Source: Silurus meridionalis (Eukaryota; Chordata; Actinopteri; Siluriformes; Siluridae). Taken from it: 64,000 bases of DNA. Where the stretch lies: positions 23,252,400 through 23,316,399 of the forward strand of contig NC_060892.1 in assembly GCF_014805685.1 (NCBI RefSeq), in the 5' to 3' direction. Below, one piece after another: positions 1 through 11,310 of the stretch. The notes under the pieces were generated by a model, which ran no database searches, was not told the origin of the DNA, and saw only the letters and a list, made by a program, of their open reading frames with translations. The first letter of the stretch is position 1. Each line of letters opens with the position of its first letter. The position numbers and the translations under genes were made by a program.

Positions 1-349
1 TCGAAACAGATAGACAGAGCTTACATTTGACTAAAAAGTCAAATGGCGCCTCGACTCGCCATTACTGCCGCACAGACCTGAATAAACGGAGACACGCCCA
101 CAGTGCGTCTTCTTCGTGTTTACAGTGGTTCATCCACCAATCCTACAATGCGTCTCTGCTGTAAACAGGTTAGACTGTAGTCTACACTTCAGCCGGAATT
201 AATTCATTTAAAAAAGTAACGGGTAACGCACCATACGGTAACGGTAACAGAGTTACTTTATTTAAAATGTAACACGTTACAGTATTAGTTACTGTCAAAA
301 GTACCTTCGTTATAGTAATGCGTTACTAGTCCAACACTGTCCAACACTG
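1..349. mobile_element. hAT-type DNA transposon terminus (partial)
   Basis: The stretch from about 200 to 349 is packed with GTAAC/GTTAC words and ends in CCAACACTG, written twice (330-339 and 340-349). Read on the minus strand this is CAGTGTTGG followed by GTAACGCATTAC-like sequence, the usual terminus of fish hAT non-autonomous elements. The other end lies outside the window, so the 8-base target duplication cannot be checked. Nothing coding is seen. Confidence 0.5.
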
Positions 350-1624
350 TATTTACCATTATAAAAATTTAGGTTGTGAGATGGATAGTGTGAAAGCTGG
401 CACAGAATTTTGTACCCTGTCCGCTTCACACTAGGTCAGGGTCAGCAGTGGAAACTGGGTGGTGTAGAGTTTCAATGGATATTTAAATTTGTTTTGCAAA
501 GCCCACATCAGGCATGCATCCAATGTTTTTGTTTTTTTGACATCTGAATCTAATGTAGGGTAGGCATGTAAATAAATATCCTGCACTTTTTGATTTAAGT
601 GGATCATAACAGATCAAAAGTTAATTCATATTCAAGACTATGCAGACAAGTAAGTGGGCCTAACATTTTCTAGTCTAGCAGGGAGAACATTATGATTACT
701 GGTGTCAAAAGCTGCACTAGGTTCAAACAATACAGGCAAGGAGACATGGCCCTGACCAGAAGTCAATAGCAGGCCTTTTTTTCACTTTACCTAGTGCTGT
801 CTCTGGGCTATAATAAGCCTTGAATCCTCACTGGTACATTTCATAAATGGTACACCTATGTTATGCAGGTATGAGCATACCAGCTATGATATAATTTTTG
901 GAACCAGTGCTAATGGAAGGATGTATTCTTTTTAGAACAGTTTCAAATGCTTCAGTAATTATTTGTTTAAAGAAACATGTAGTTAAGGGATATAGAACAT
1001 TGATGATTTTGTTGTGGCAAATAAATAAAATCAATTCACTCAAATGGAAAAAGTTTGACTCAACCAGGATTCTTCTGATCTACTGGTTGTACTTATTAAA
1101 TAATATAAGTTCTTGCTGCCCATGAAACAGTAAGCAAAGTTAGTTAAGGAAATCATAGGTATAACCTGGAGATTAGCACTCAAGTAGATTAAATTAATAG
1201 TCCTGAGCAAAGATTTGGAGTAATAGTCTGCTAATTTTGTATTTAGTTTTTGCTTTAAAATCATTTCATACAGCTAAAATTAAACTAATCTTTAAATAAA
1301 CTTTATAATTGTCTTATGTATGTTCTTGTTCTAGGTATTTCAATTCATTGCTTTTTTCTTTTTATACAAAAAACCCTGGTTGAACCTATAATTTAATTAT
1401 TCATTTTAAATACTTATTATGAAAATCTAATAGCACGTTTTATTATGTTAGTACTAAGAAAAAACGTTCATTCATTCCTTAATAATTTAAATCTGAGTTA
1501 TTTTGTGAAACTATTAGATTTATTCAATTTCAATATGACAGAATACCCATAATGACTTAATATTTTTACATTATTAATATGTACTTTTTTGCTTAAACTT
1601 ATATATAGTGTGTGTTGTATGTGA
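350..1624. other. AT-rich non-coding stretch
   Basis: I see no gene, exon with plausible splice sites, RNA gene or recognisable repeat here. Open frames are short, AT-rich and lack any family motif. Confidence 0.5.
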
Positions 1625-1820
1625 GTTCCCCTTCAGGAACTCGAGCTGCGTCGAAACGCTATGGGAACGCCCCTGCGTGACCACGCTCTGAACCACGTGT
1701 GAAATCTAGCCAATAGGCAAGCCGTGACGTCATAGACAGGCGACGTCGCGTAAACCAGGAAGCTACAAGATGGCTGTGCGGTGGTAGCGACATTAGCTTC
1801 TGCTCGTTCAGGTAAGCGCT
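1625..1820. repeat. DIRS left inverted terminal repeat
   Basis: This stretch is repeated in reverse complement at 6137-6325, including the segments GCGTCGAAACGCTATGGG and ACAAGATGGCTGTGCGGTGG. It carries a splice-donor-like GGTAAGCG near its inner end, mirrored at the right end. Confidence 0.88.
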
Positions 1821-1989
1821 TTGAGTGTGTTATCTGTGCAGTCATGAGCTTATATGCAGGCAAAATTCCGTCTGCGTGTCTCCTGCTTGCCCCGATTCAT
1901 TTCGGGGGGGGTGACACGCAGCCGATGTGTTGTTTGCTTAGCTTAGGAGCGTGCTTAGTCGGCTCTCGAGGGTATCGGTTGTTAGCATT

Positions 1990-3760
1990 TTAGCCGTGCG
2001 GCTATGCGCTCCCGGCTGCAAGGCGAGCTCCCGTTCCCCGGGGATTGCGCTCGTTTGGCGGTTCCTTCTCCGGTGTGTGTGACGCGGTGCTCCGTATTCT
2101 TCCTCCTAGGTGGGTAAATTTTCGGGGAGCGCTCTCCGAGGTGAGCGTTCTTCCTCGCGGCTTTGGCTCTCGATGGTATCGGCTGTTACCATTTAGCCGT
2201 GTGGCTATGCGCTCCCGGCTGCTAGCCGAGCTCCCATCCCCTGGGGATTGCGCTCGTTTGGTATCGGTTCTTTTCCCGGTGTGTGTGACGCGGTGCTCCG
2301 TATTTCTTCCTCCGAGGTGGAATAAATTTCGGGAAATTAGGGGAAGCATGCCTGGCGGCTGCTTCTTCTCCCGGTGCGGGCGGCGCAGCATTACATGTCT
2401 CTCTCTCCGAGGAGGATGAGCTGGTGGATGCTGGCGAGCCTGCGGACTCCTCACAGCCTGTGCTGTATATGGAGCTCCTTGAGGTTGTGGCACGGGCCGG
2501 GTCCGAGCTGGATTAGCTTGGCCGGTCGTGTGGCAGGAGCAGCGCGCACCAGTGAGCTGGTTGTGCGTTTCCTGCACTGTGTCACAGCCTCAGCGCCTCC
2601 CCTGATCTGCACACCGAGGTGTCTGGGTCCTGGGAGGCCCGTGGACGCGCGTGCTTTTCCGATGTTCTTTCGCTGTGCGCGAATGTTATTGGAGCTGCGT
2701 GGCGTGGCTACGGGACGTTGCCGCTTGTGGTAGAGACGCTAGCTAGCTATCTCTCCCCGAGTGTTGCATCTGTGACGGCTATCGGTTTGCCTACGAAGCG
2801 CCGCTTGGCTCTGGTGGGTAGCGCTTCGCTGCAGGTCAGGCTACAGGTTGCTTCCACACGAAGAGTGTGTTGCAGGCATACCAGGCTGGCCTGCTATGGG
2901 GGATGATGCGAGCTTCCTTCTGAGCGTCATGGTGTCCCTCCTGGCCTGACCTGGTGACGCTGTGGGTAAGGGCGATTGCTGGCGGGTTCAGGAGACCGCG
3001 GTGGCATTTCAGTGGTAGTTCCTTGCTGCTCCGATGGGGCTGCTCGGCGGCAGCCGCGCCCTGGTACGTCCAGGCACAGCGAGATAGCCCGGTGAGACAG
3101 TGTTGCCACCCGACTCCGCGGGGAGGTCCTAGGGGCCCCTGGCGACTCTCTAGGCCCGAGGAGGGGCTGGACGGCCTGAGGGTCGTCCTCGCCTCTAGTG
3201 AACGGGCTGTGGTGCATAGGCCTGATGGCTTGCATCTTGGAGGGCGGTGTGCGCCTCATGCTACAGTGCTCGTCCCTCCCTGGCACCACCGGGAGGCCGG
3301 TCTGTCGGCCCTGCCACAGGGTGTTCAGGACGCTGCCTCCCTCTAGCGGTTAACTCCCTTATTTCCGCCCGACAGTTCGTTGCGGATGAGAGTCATCCGC
3401 CGCCTCTCAGGGGGCTTCCAGGGCCGTAGTACGCTGCTCCTGCCGTTCGGGTTCAAGAGGACTGTCTGTTAGCCCTGCCACAGGTCGTGTTCAGGGCGCA
3501 GCTTCTCCAGCGGTTTGCTCCCCGTATTCCGCCCGTATGATCGCTGCGGACGGGGGGTTCCGCCACCTCTCAGGAGGTGTGGTCGGCTGCAGAGCACCGC
3601 TCCAGCCGCTCTGAGTGGGTCGGGGGCCAGCCCCGAGGGGTTGGTTCTCCCTGTGGAGACTTTCTGTCTGTAGGGCTGTCTGGAGTCTCTCGGGGGTCCT
3701 GCGTACTGTGGAGAAGGGCTGCGTGATTCGGTTCGCATCTTCTCCTCCCCGGCTCGACGG
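1990..3760 (+). pseudogene. DIRS gag-like region, degraded
   Basis: GC-rich sequence between the left terminal repeat and the reverse transcriptase, where DIRS elements carry their gag-like frame. Repeated short blocks (for example the two similar segments at about 2000-2110 and 2200-2320) suggest internal duplication. No long frame survives. The part near 3120-3210 has a second diverged copy elsewhere in the window at 39858-40045. The assignment rests on position and on that relation, not on a recognised domain. Confidence 0.55.
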
Positions 3761-3763
3761 GGT

Positions 3764-5030
3764 GTGTCCCACCCTGGTGGGACCCGTGCAGGCTCTGGTC
3801 CTGGAACAGGAAGTGCGCACACTCCTGGGGAAAGGGGCCATCGAGGTGGTTCCCCCCCTCAGTTTGCGAGTCAGGCTGCTACAGCCCGTGCTTCGTTGTT
3901 CCGAAGAAGGACGGTGGGTTGCATCCCATTCTGGATCTCCGCTACTTGAACCACTCACTTTTGAGGCTCGGGTTCAGGTTTCTCATTTAGAGAGGTCGTG
4001 TCTCAGGTCAAGTCCAAGGACTGATTTGTCATACGCTAGATCTGGAGGTTGCGGGCTCCCATGCAGCCGTCCTTCACCGCGCACGGGAGGTTCCTGAGGT
4101 TGCTTTCGGGGCGAAGCTTACCAATATCGGTCCTTCCGTGCGGCCTAGCGCCCTCACCCCGTGCCTTTACAGAGTGCGTGAATGCAGCACTGACCCCGCT
4201 GCGGCTTCAGGGCATCCGCATTCTGTATTATATCAGCGATTGGTTGATGGTGGCTCGTTAGAGCACCTGGCGGTTTGGCATTGAGGTGCTGTTCCCGCCT
4301 GCATGAAGGTACTGGAGTTCGGACTGAGACGCCGGGTAGTCTGTACTTTTCCCAGCGCGGAGGGCCACTTTCCCAGCGTGGTGTGGGACTCGGCCGAGTT
4401 GCGGGCACGGTTGTCTCCCGCCCGGTTTGTAGTCATGCTCACTGCAGTCAGGAGGGTTGGGGCAGGCCGCCTAGTCACTGTGAGGCAGTTCCAGAGGCTG
4501 CTGGGTCTCATGTCTGCAGCGTCCGCATGTGGCCCCTCCAGTGGTGGCTCCGGGGCAGAAGGGTTCTCCCCCTGAGGGAGTCTGTATCGTCACATCAAGG
4601 TCTCACGGTGTGCTGTTTGAGCCTTGGTTGCATGGTAGAACCTTACGTTCTGTCCCGAGGCCCCGTTTTAGGGACTCCTTGTCGTCGCGTAATGCTAACG
4701 ACGGATGCTTCCATCACGGGGTGGGGAGCGGTCATGAGTGGCCACTCCGCCCAGGGTCTGTGGAGCGGCCCGCGTCTCTTGTGGCACATAGGTTGCGGGA
4801 GGTGCTGGCAGTGTTGTTGGGGTTACAACACTTTCTCCCAGTCCTTAGAGATCGCTATGTGTTGGTCCGCTCGGACAATACTGCGGTGGTCTCGCACATC
4901 GACCACCGGGGGGACCTCCGGTCTCGCCCTTGCAAGCAACGGGCGCAGGAGGTCCTCTTGTGGTCCCGGGACGAACTCCTCTCATTTAGAGCCGGTTACA
5001 TCCCGGGACGGTTGGATGTCTGAGCAGACG
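3764..5030 (+). pseudogene. DIRS reverse transcriptase and RNase H, frameshifted
   Basis: Translated pieces match DIRS polymerases: LEQEVRTLLGKGAIEVVPP (from about 3800), a PKKDGG stretch near 3905, the polymerase motif region YYISDWLMVAR at about 4226-4258, a TDASITGWGAVMSGH stretch near 4700, and VRSDNTAVVSHIDHRG near 4863-4910 followed by RAGYIPGRLDV. The catalytic YxDD motif reads Y-I-S-D, so the first of the two aspartates is lost. The pieces lie in different frames with stops between them. In living elements this protein copies the RNA genome into DNA and removes the RNA strand. Confidence 0.85.
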
Positions 5031-5289
5031 CCCTGTCGAGACAGTGGCTGCCGTGGGAAGGTCTTGGCCGAGGCTACGCCTGTACGCCTTTCCCCCGATT
5101 GCGCTGCTCTCGGGAGTTCTGGGATAGGTTCGCCGGTAGGGAGTCTGTCTCCTCTGGGTAGCACCTTGTTGGCGGGCGGAACCCTGGTTCACCCCCGCCC
5201 GGTGTTGTGGAGACTGTGGCCCCTGAGGGGGCACGGTTTGTAGCGGCTGTTCTCTCTACCGAGGTAGTAGAGGCCCCTCTCCACTCCAG

Positions 5290-5960
5290 AGCTCCCTCCA
5301 TGAGGAGGTCGTACGCCGCACGATGGCGACTGTTCGCGTCACGGTGTGAGCACCATGACTTGGACCCAGATGACTGCCCGGTCGGTTCAGTTCTGGTGTT
5401 TTTGCAGGTACAGTTTGCCGCAGGGTTAACCCCTTCGACCCGGAGGGTTTCCGTGTTTGCTGGGTAGGTCCCATTGGTGACGCGTTTCCTCCGCGGCGCC
5501 CGGAGGCTGTGGCCCGGGACACGACTCAGAGTGCCTGTCTGGGACTTGGCAGTTGCCTCGTCCCACCTGGAGTTGCCCCCTGGCATGGCCAGAGTGTTCT
5601 TACACGAGGCTGGGTGCTCCCACACGATGTGTCGTGTTACAGGCATTCTGCCCTCCTCTGTTATAGCCCCCGACCAGGGGTTACGAGATCCGGCTGTGTC
5701 CAGTGCGAGCACTGGGTGCTTATCTCCACAGGACGAGTCCTTGGAAGTGGTCGGTGCAGTTGTTCGGCTGCGAGTCCTGGTCCCCGGTCAGGGCTCGCCC
5801 TGCCGGAGTGTGGCGGCCTCTGCAGCCGGGTCCACATGAGTGTCACTCCGGGACGTCTGTGATGCTGCGGGTTGGTCCACCCCGCTGACCTTCGTCAGGT
5901 TCTATGGCCTCGACCTCGGAGCCACCCCGGGCTCCTCTGTCCTGCGTGCTGGTGCCGAGG
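5290..5960 (+). pseudogene. DIRS tyrosine recombinase, broken
   Basis: The N-terminal part reads as RRSYAARWRLFASRCEHHD followed by a segment ending LTPSTRRVSVF, typical of the core-binding domain of DIRS recombinases. The C-terminal part, in another frame at about 5835-5925, reads VSLRDVCDAAGWSTPLTF then VRFYGLDL, which holds the expected catalytic tyrosine (codon at 5902-5904). The two parts are separated by frameshifts. In active elements this enzyme integrates the circular DNA copy. Confidence 0.78.
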
Positions 5961-6004
5961 CCCTCACTCTTTCGGCAGGGTCTGGTCAGTGGGGCGTGAT
6001 TGGA

Positions 6005-6110
6005 CACTCGTTCCCATAGCGTTTCGACGCAGCTCGAGTTCCTGAAGGGGAACGTTTTAAAGTTACGAACGTAACCCTAGTTCCCAGAGGGAACGAGACG
6101 CTGCGTCTCC
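6005..6110. repeat. DIRS internal complementary region
   Basis: The first half (6009-6053) is the exact reverse complement of the outermost left end at 1625-1670. The second half (6062-6106) is the reverse complement of the outermost right end at about 6309-6355, allowing for a few changes. Such a region templates completion of the element ends in DIRS replication. Confidence 0.85.
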
Positions 6111-6136
6111 GTGCCACACTCCCTGCATCCCTGCGG

Positions 6137-6355
6137 CGCTTACCTTCTCTCTTTGCAGAAGCTAATGTCGCTACCACCGCACAGCCATCTTGTAGCTTCC
6201 TGGTTTACGCGACGTCGCCTTTCTATGATGTCACGGCTTGCCTATTGGCTAGATTTCACACGTGGTTCAGAGTGTGATCACGCAGGGGCGTTCCCATAGC
6301 GTTTCGATGCAGCGTCTCGTTCCCTCGGGGAACTAGGGTTACGTTCGTAACCTTG
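6137..6355. repeat. DIRS right inverted terminal repeat
   Basis: Reverse complement of the left terminal repeat over about 185 bases, then a divergent outer end whose complement is present in the internal complementary region. Confidence 0.87.
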
Positions 6356-6362
6356 AGACGTT

Positions 6363-6365
<3 letters not shown>

Positions 6366-6432
<67 letters not shown>
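6366..6432. repeat. (TA)n microsatellite
   Basis: About 33 TA units lie directly after the DIRS element and about 50 bases before a CCP exon. Confidence 0.97.
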
Positions 6433-6435
<3 letters not shown>

Positions 6436-6481
6436 AATAAATACGTGTTTAAATTTGTTAAATATTTGGTGTTTGTTATAG

Positions 6482-6673
6482 TGGCTCAAAACCCTAAATG
6501 TCCAGACCCTGAGCGACAAATAAATAATGGCATTTTAAAAAAAGGAAATCTAAAGGCGTACTATCAGGAAGGCAGCACAATACTATACAAGTGTAAAGAA
6601 GGATTTTACTTTGAAAATGGCCCCGAAGCCACATGCTCTGCAGGACAATGGATTTACCCACGATGTCTTCAAT
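6482..6673 (+). CDS. Isolated CCP/sushi-domain exon of a factor H-like gene
   Basis: This 192-base exon encodes one complete complement control protein domain with four cysteines in the usual order: KCPDPE near the start, YKCKEGFYF in the middle, then ATCSAGQW and a final PRC. It is bounded by an acceptor ending TTGTTATAG and a donor GTGAGT, and both introns are phase 1, as expected for exchangeable CCP exons. CCP modules bind C3b, heparin or other proteins in secreted complement regulators. It lies about 9.8 kb upstream of the signal exon of the next plus-strand gene, so it should belong to a different gene, perhaps the 3' part of one whose other exons lie outside the window or are lost. Its closest relatives here are the minus-strand exons at 38168-38359 and 40400-40546, also 192 bases or a fragment of that. 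Confidence 0.8.
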
Positions 6674-8930
6674 GTGAGTAGCAAATAGTCATTCTGAAAT
6701 AAATCTTTTGTAAAGTAATTACTGTTATAACCATCAAATCTAGATTTAAATTTGCAGAAATGTAATCTTACTCTTTATGGATAGCAATACTTACAATTAT
6801 TAATAACTACAAACTGAAAATGTATCCTGTCCATTTCATTTTAGAATCCATCGGAAATTGAAACATTACTCAAGGAACAATCATTGCTGAAGTCAAAGAA
6901 ATGTACATAAATAATGGTCAATCGAAAATATTTCATAAACAGATCAAAAATATATTTGTAGCTAAAGTGCTTTAATGGAATTGATTGATTGATTAATTGA
7001 TTGATTGATTGATTGAAAATTAATTTGAATTTGTTTTTAGAAAAAATATTTATTATTATATATTATTATTATATATTATGATCATTATAGTCTCAATCAT
7101 ACTGTATTTGTCTAATATGACACTTTTCATGTTTTTTTAAGGATATGTAGTTTCCAAAATAAGACATATAATGTTCTACTTTAACAGGTTTTGTCATTTC
7201 ATAAGTATTATAGTAAGTCAATAAAAACATAATAATAAAAAAAATATTTTTTAGCTGTTTATCATTCTTTTCTTGGAAAATATTACAGGCCATCTTACAC
7301 AGAAGGTGCCATATTCAGTGGTACATGAAGTGTATTTAGTAATAAGTTTTTACCAACATTGTGCATATTGCTATTCAGACCTAAGATGATTCTGACTATT
7401 TTTTGTGCGATAATAATTAAAGGTCAATATAAATATCACCAGCAATTTCTAACAGTCTCACCTGTAATCACAATATGTCATCATTTATTCATGTAAGAAC
7501 ATCAAAAAAATCTGGAACTTCAGTCTGAGGCCATTTTATTTTTATAAATCTGACACAATTAATTATAACAGTATCATATCCAGGAAATGGACACCAAGTG
7601 ATCACTAAATCATCAAGTATCTAAATCAAAGATAATGTTTGTCATCAGGACAGAACATTATTTTTTATTTATATATTTATATTTTTTTATTAATTCATAA
7701 ACTAAGCTGGAGTATATTTTTAAGTATAACATAGTGCTTGCTTAGTTCAAACTACAAATCACGGAAAATCAGCAGATCCTATGAAGAATTAAATGCATGA
7801 TACGTATAATAGGCTATATCAGAGGAGAAATGCATCTTTTTTACTTATTTATGTCCTTCAGTTGGTAAAATCAAACTGTTAACTCTAATAATGTGATGCA
7901 TCCACAAATTATTCCTCAAGCAAGATAAATTTAAGTCATATTTTAAGTTATCTTTTATTTTATTTTCTTAAACTTATGTTTTGTGTTAATTTCCTGAAAT
8001 GAGCACTATACCAAAACATACAGTTAATTAAAATAAATGTAATAAACAAATAATCTATATAATATGCACACAAGTCAAAAGAAAATCAGCTAAAGATCTT
8101 CAAAGATAAAATGACACAATCATTATTCCCAGGGCTTTGAAAGGACAGAAGTTGGGCTTTATATATGTACAGTGTCGATTCCGTAAATGTTATAGGCCGT
8201 CATGCGGGCAACTTGTGTGGACTAACACACAATCATTAACCACAGAGGATACTGTTTTGGATAAATTCAGTATTCAAGTCCTGCAAACATCCAACCACAT
8301 GTTCTTGGCATATCATGCTAACAAGGATCCCATTTAGAAAAAAGTCAAACAGGCAGATTAGCAGACAACAGAAAAACCTAATCCCCTACGTTGCACAGTT
8401 GACAGTGGTCCACAATTTAAGTGCACAAATGTAAACGACTCACTTTCTCTTTTGTGAGAGAAAGATGAGTTAGTTTGCTAACATTTAAAGAAAATAATGA
8501 TCAGTTTTGAATACAAGAATGAATGGCAAACCTGTTTTTAGTACTTTACCTTTCTGGTCATTCCGTCTAAATATATTGTAATCATTTAGCCCATTTCAAT
8601 TAAAATTTTTTTTTTATTATTTGTATAGCACTTTTAACAATGAGCATTGTCTTAAAGAACACACACAATATTCATACACTATTCATACATTTACTTATTC
8701 TATAGTCCCCAGCTTTATTTGCGCCACGGTTTCATGTCAGACAATATTTTCACGGACCGCACTTTAAGTTGCATGTCATGATGCTTCCCTCAGTCACGTC
8801 TTACCTACCATCCGCTACCTTCTTAAAGGGGGTGCTCTGGCCAGTAACACATAATACATTACCTCTAAATTGAAAATCCCTAAGCTAGCAAAATTAACAA
8901 AAAAACAACACAGTGGATTCACTTACGTTC
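6674..8930. other. AT-rich non-coding stretch with minor repeats
   Basis: I see no further exon. A short (TTGA)n run lies near 6983-7014, and an L2-like LINE 3' tail on the minus strand lies near 8605-8680 (the words TTTGTATAGCAC and CATTGTCTTAAAG). The rest is unassigned. Confidence 0.5.
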
Positions 8931-9378
8931 AGGATTGCTTACTTTCAGTGAATTACTTACGTTCTGTGGATTATATCCGTTTCGTGGAAGCATGATAGCA
9001 TTACTTCAGCTTCCGACTCACGGTCACAACCCTGACAGAAGGTCTGACCTTTATAAAGAAAAGAAAATCGCTCTGGCGCGGTGGATCAGCAACCCGTTTC
9101 TGCATCGGATTTTTTCCGTAAACCCGCTACCGCTCATCCTGGATCATGCTCGCCGGCTCCGGAGCACCTCAGAGAGCTCAATGGAATTTCTGGCTCGCTT
9201 CTCCGGCGAAATGGTTGAGTGGGGCGGATTTTACGGAGCGCCGGCATGTATGTGGATTTGCATTCATCCCAATTTCCCTCTGAACGAGCCAAAATCACAT
9301 TCTGCATTTCTCTCCTGTCTGGGGGGACTCTTTCTGGGGCCTGGAGAGTGTGGAGCGTGAACGAGGGCAACCCTTGTT
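8931..9378. other. GC-rich unidentified repeat-like sequence
   Basis: Base composition rises sharply at about 9000. An open frame of 141 codons (8935-9360, plus) exists but has no recognised motif. It directly precedes the 30-base-period array and may be the 5' part of the same mobile or coding unit. I cannot name it. Confidence 0.35.
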
Positions 9379-10070
9379 CCGTCCAGCATCCCGCCAAGCG
9401 TGCCGCTCCGGTCCAGCGTCCCGCTGAGCGCTGCTCCATTCCAGCATACCACCGCTCAGCTTCAGTATTCCTCCGAGCGCGTCTCTCCACTCCAGTGTTC
9501 CTCCAAGCGCGTGTCTCCGCTCCAGTGTTCCGCTGAGGGCACTGCTTCGCTCCAGTGTCCCGCCGAGGGTGGCGCTCTGCGCCAGTGTTCCGCCGAGGGT
9601 GTCGCTTCGTTCCAGTGTTCTGCCGAGGGTGCCGCTCCGCTCCAGTGTTTTTCCGAGGGTGTCGTAACGCCGCCCGGCCCCGAAGAGGACATCATAACGC
9701 CGCCCGGGGGCCAAAAAGACATCGTATCGCTGGCTGGCTGCGAAACGGACGTTGTACTGTTGCCTGGCTATGAAAAGGATGTTGTTGCGCCGCCTGGCTT
9801 CCAAGGGATCGCCTTACCGCCAGCAGGCCGCAAAAAGGAGACCATGACAAGACCAGAACATTGTCCCCAAACTCCTTAGAAGGCGACGTCTCGCTTCCAC
9901 ACTCCCCAGAAGGCGACATCTTGCCTCCAAGCTCCTCAGAAAGTGATGTCTCGCATCCAAGCTCCTCAGAAGGCGACGTCTCGCCTCCAAGCACCTGAGA
10001 AGGCGACATCTCGCCTCCAAGCTCCTCAGAAGGTGACGTCTCACCTCCAAGCTCCGCAGAAGCTCCTCTG
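9379..10070 (+). repeat. Coding-like minisatellite with 30-base (10-codon) period in three blocks
   Basis: Three successive arrays keep one reading frame and a ten-codon period but have different consensus peptides. About 9379-9665 gives QCSAEGVASL-like units, about 9665-9840 gives PPGxExDVV-like units, and about 9880-10070 gives PQKATSRLQA-like units. The frame runs open from 9400 to a TAG at 9877-9879, which falls where neighbouring repeats have CAG, so it seems to be a single C-to-T change. Length change by multiples of the period keeps the frame, which suggests a past protein repeat. The protein family is not recognised; a retroelement or host gene are both possible. Confidence 0.6.
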
Positions 10071-10078
10071 AGACCTAA

Positions 10079-11310
10079 GTGGTCACCATGGGGGTCTTCG
10101 ATTCACCCCCTGTACAGGCTAGCATACCGGATCCTCCTGTGGTCCCAAAAGAAACTTCTTTCACTGAGAGCCGTTCACATCCCGGGCTGGTTGAATTGGA
10201 GAGCAGAAGCCTTCGTCTGTACGCCTTCCCTCCCATCGCGCTGCTCCCGGGAGTTCTGGTGAGAATCCACCAGGATGGAGTACGTCTCCTCCTGGTAGAA
10301 CCCTGTTGGCCAGGCAGACCGTGGTTTGTGGACCTGCTGTCCCTTCTCTAAGGACCTCCTTGGGATATTTCTCCCGGAAGGGAATCTCCTCTCACAGGCC
10401 AGGGGAACCCTGGTTCACCCCTGAGTTATAGAAGCTGTGACTTCTAGCAGCTGGTCTCTCTACTGTCGTAGTTGAGACCATTCTCCATTCCAGAGCTCCC
10501 TCCACAAGGAGGTTTTATGCCGCTAAATGGCAGCTGTTCTACACGTGGTGTAGGCACCACAAGTTTGACCCACTCAACTGCCCGGTTGGGGCTGTTCTGC
10601 AGTTGCTAGGGAAACACCCTGTCATGACACGTTCCAGAGTGCCTGTGTGAGATTTGCCTGTCGTGTTGGCGGCTCTATCCGAGCCCCCTTCCAGCCTTTG
10701 GCCGAGGTGGCCCTTAGGTACCTGTTCGGTTAAGACCGTCTTCCTTTTCTCAATGTCCTCCCTTAAAAGGTTTGGGGACCTAAATGCCCTGTCTGTGGCC
10801 CCGTCTCTCCTGGAGTTTACCCCTGGCATGGCAGTGCGTTCCTCTACTCTAGTGCTGGGTATGTACCTAAGATCCCTACGGCTCCCTCACGACCTGTTGT
10901 GTTGCAGGCATTCTGCCCTCCTCCCTTTCTAGTTCCAGACCAGGAGAAGCAGATTCAACTGTGTCCAGTGCGAGCACTGGATAAGTACTTGACTGAGGTC
11001 AGAGAAACTGTTTGTCTGCTATGGCCGTCATGAGAAAGGTTTTCCTGCCAGTATGCAGGCTCTCAGTATATGGATGGTGGATGCGATTTTGGTTGGTTAT
11101 TAGTCCTCTGGTCTTCCCACCCCATTTGAAGTCAAGGCTCATTCGACCCATAGTATGGCAGCCTCTACGGCCTGGTCTGCGGGGTGCCCCTATTGGCAGG
11201 ATTTTACATGTGATTCAGAGCGTGGACAATGTGGGGCGTTCCCAAAGCGTTTTGGCACAGTGTCTCGTTCCCTCAGGGAACTACGGTTACGTCCATAACC
11301 TAGAGACGTT
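10079..11310 (+). mobile_element. Truncated DIRS retrotransposon copy
   Basis: Sequence from about 10139 matches the end of the RNase H region of the complete DIRS copy (around 4969), then continues through a RLYAFPPIALLPGVL-type segment (10217-10260), recombinase remnants (10490-11190) and a right terminal repeat at about 11210-11310. Everything 5' of the RNase H end is missing. Frames are broken. Confidence 0.75.

Larger units (their letters stand above)
1625..6355 (+). mobile_element. DIRS-type tyrosine-recombinase retrotransposon, full-length structure but inactivated
   Basis: The element has the layout of DIRS retrotransposons: inverted terminal repeats at 1625-1820 and 6137-6355, and an internal complementary region (6005-6110) that carries the complements of both outer ends. 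Between them are recognisable reverse transcriptase, RNase H and tyrosine recombinase segments, in that order, on the plus strand. DIRS elements are known to replicate through a circular intermediate joined by a tyrosine recombinase and to leave no target-site duplication; none is seen. The coding frames are broken by many stops and frameshifts, so it is a dead copy. It is GC-rich against the AT-rich surroundings. Confidence 0.88.

Noticed and set aside
2002..2577. 191-codon minus-strand open frame
   Set aside because: It lies antisense to the GC-rich DIRS gag-like region and has no domain; a composition effect.
6364..6440. Open frame of alternating Tyr-Ile leading into the CCP exon
   Set aside because: It is the (TA)n microsatellite read through an intron; the exon starts at 6482 after a proper acceptor.
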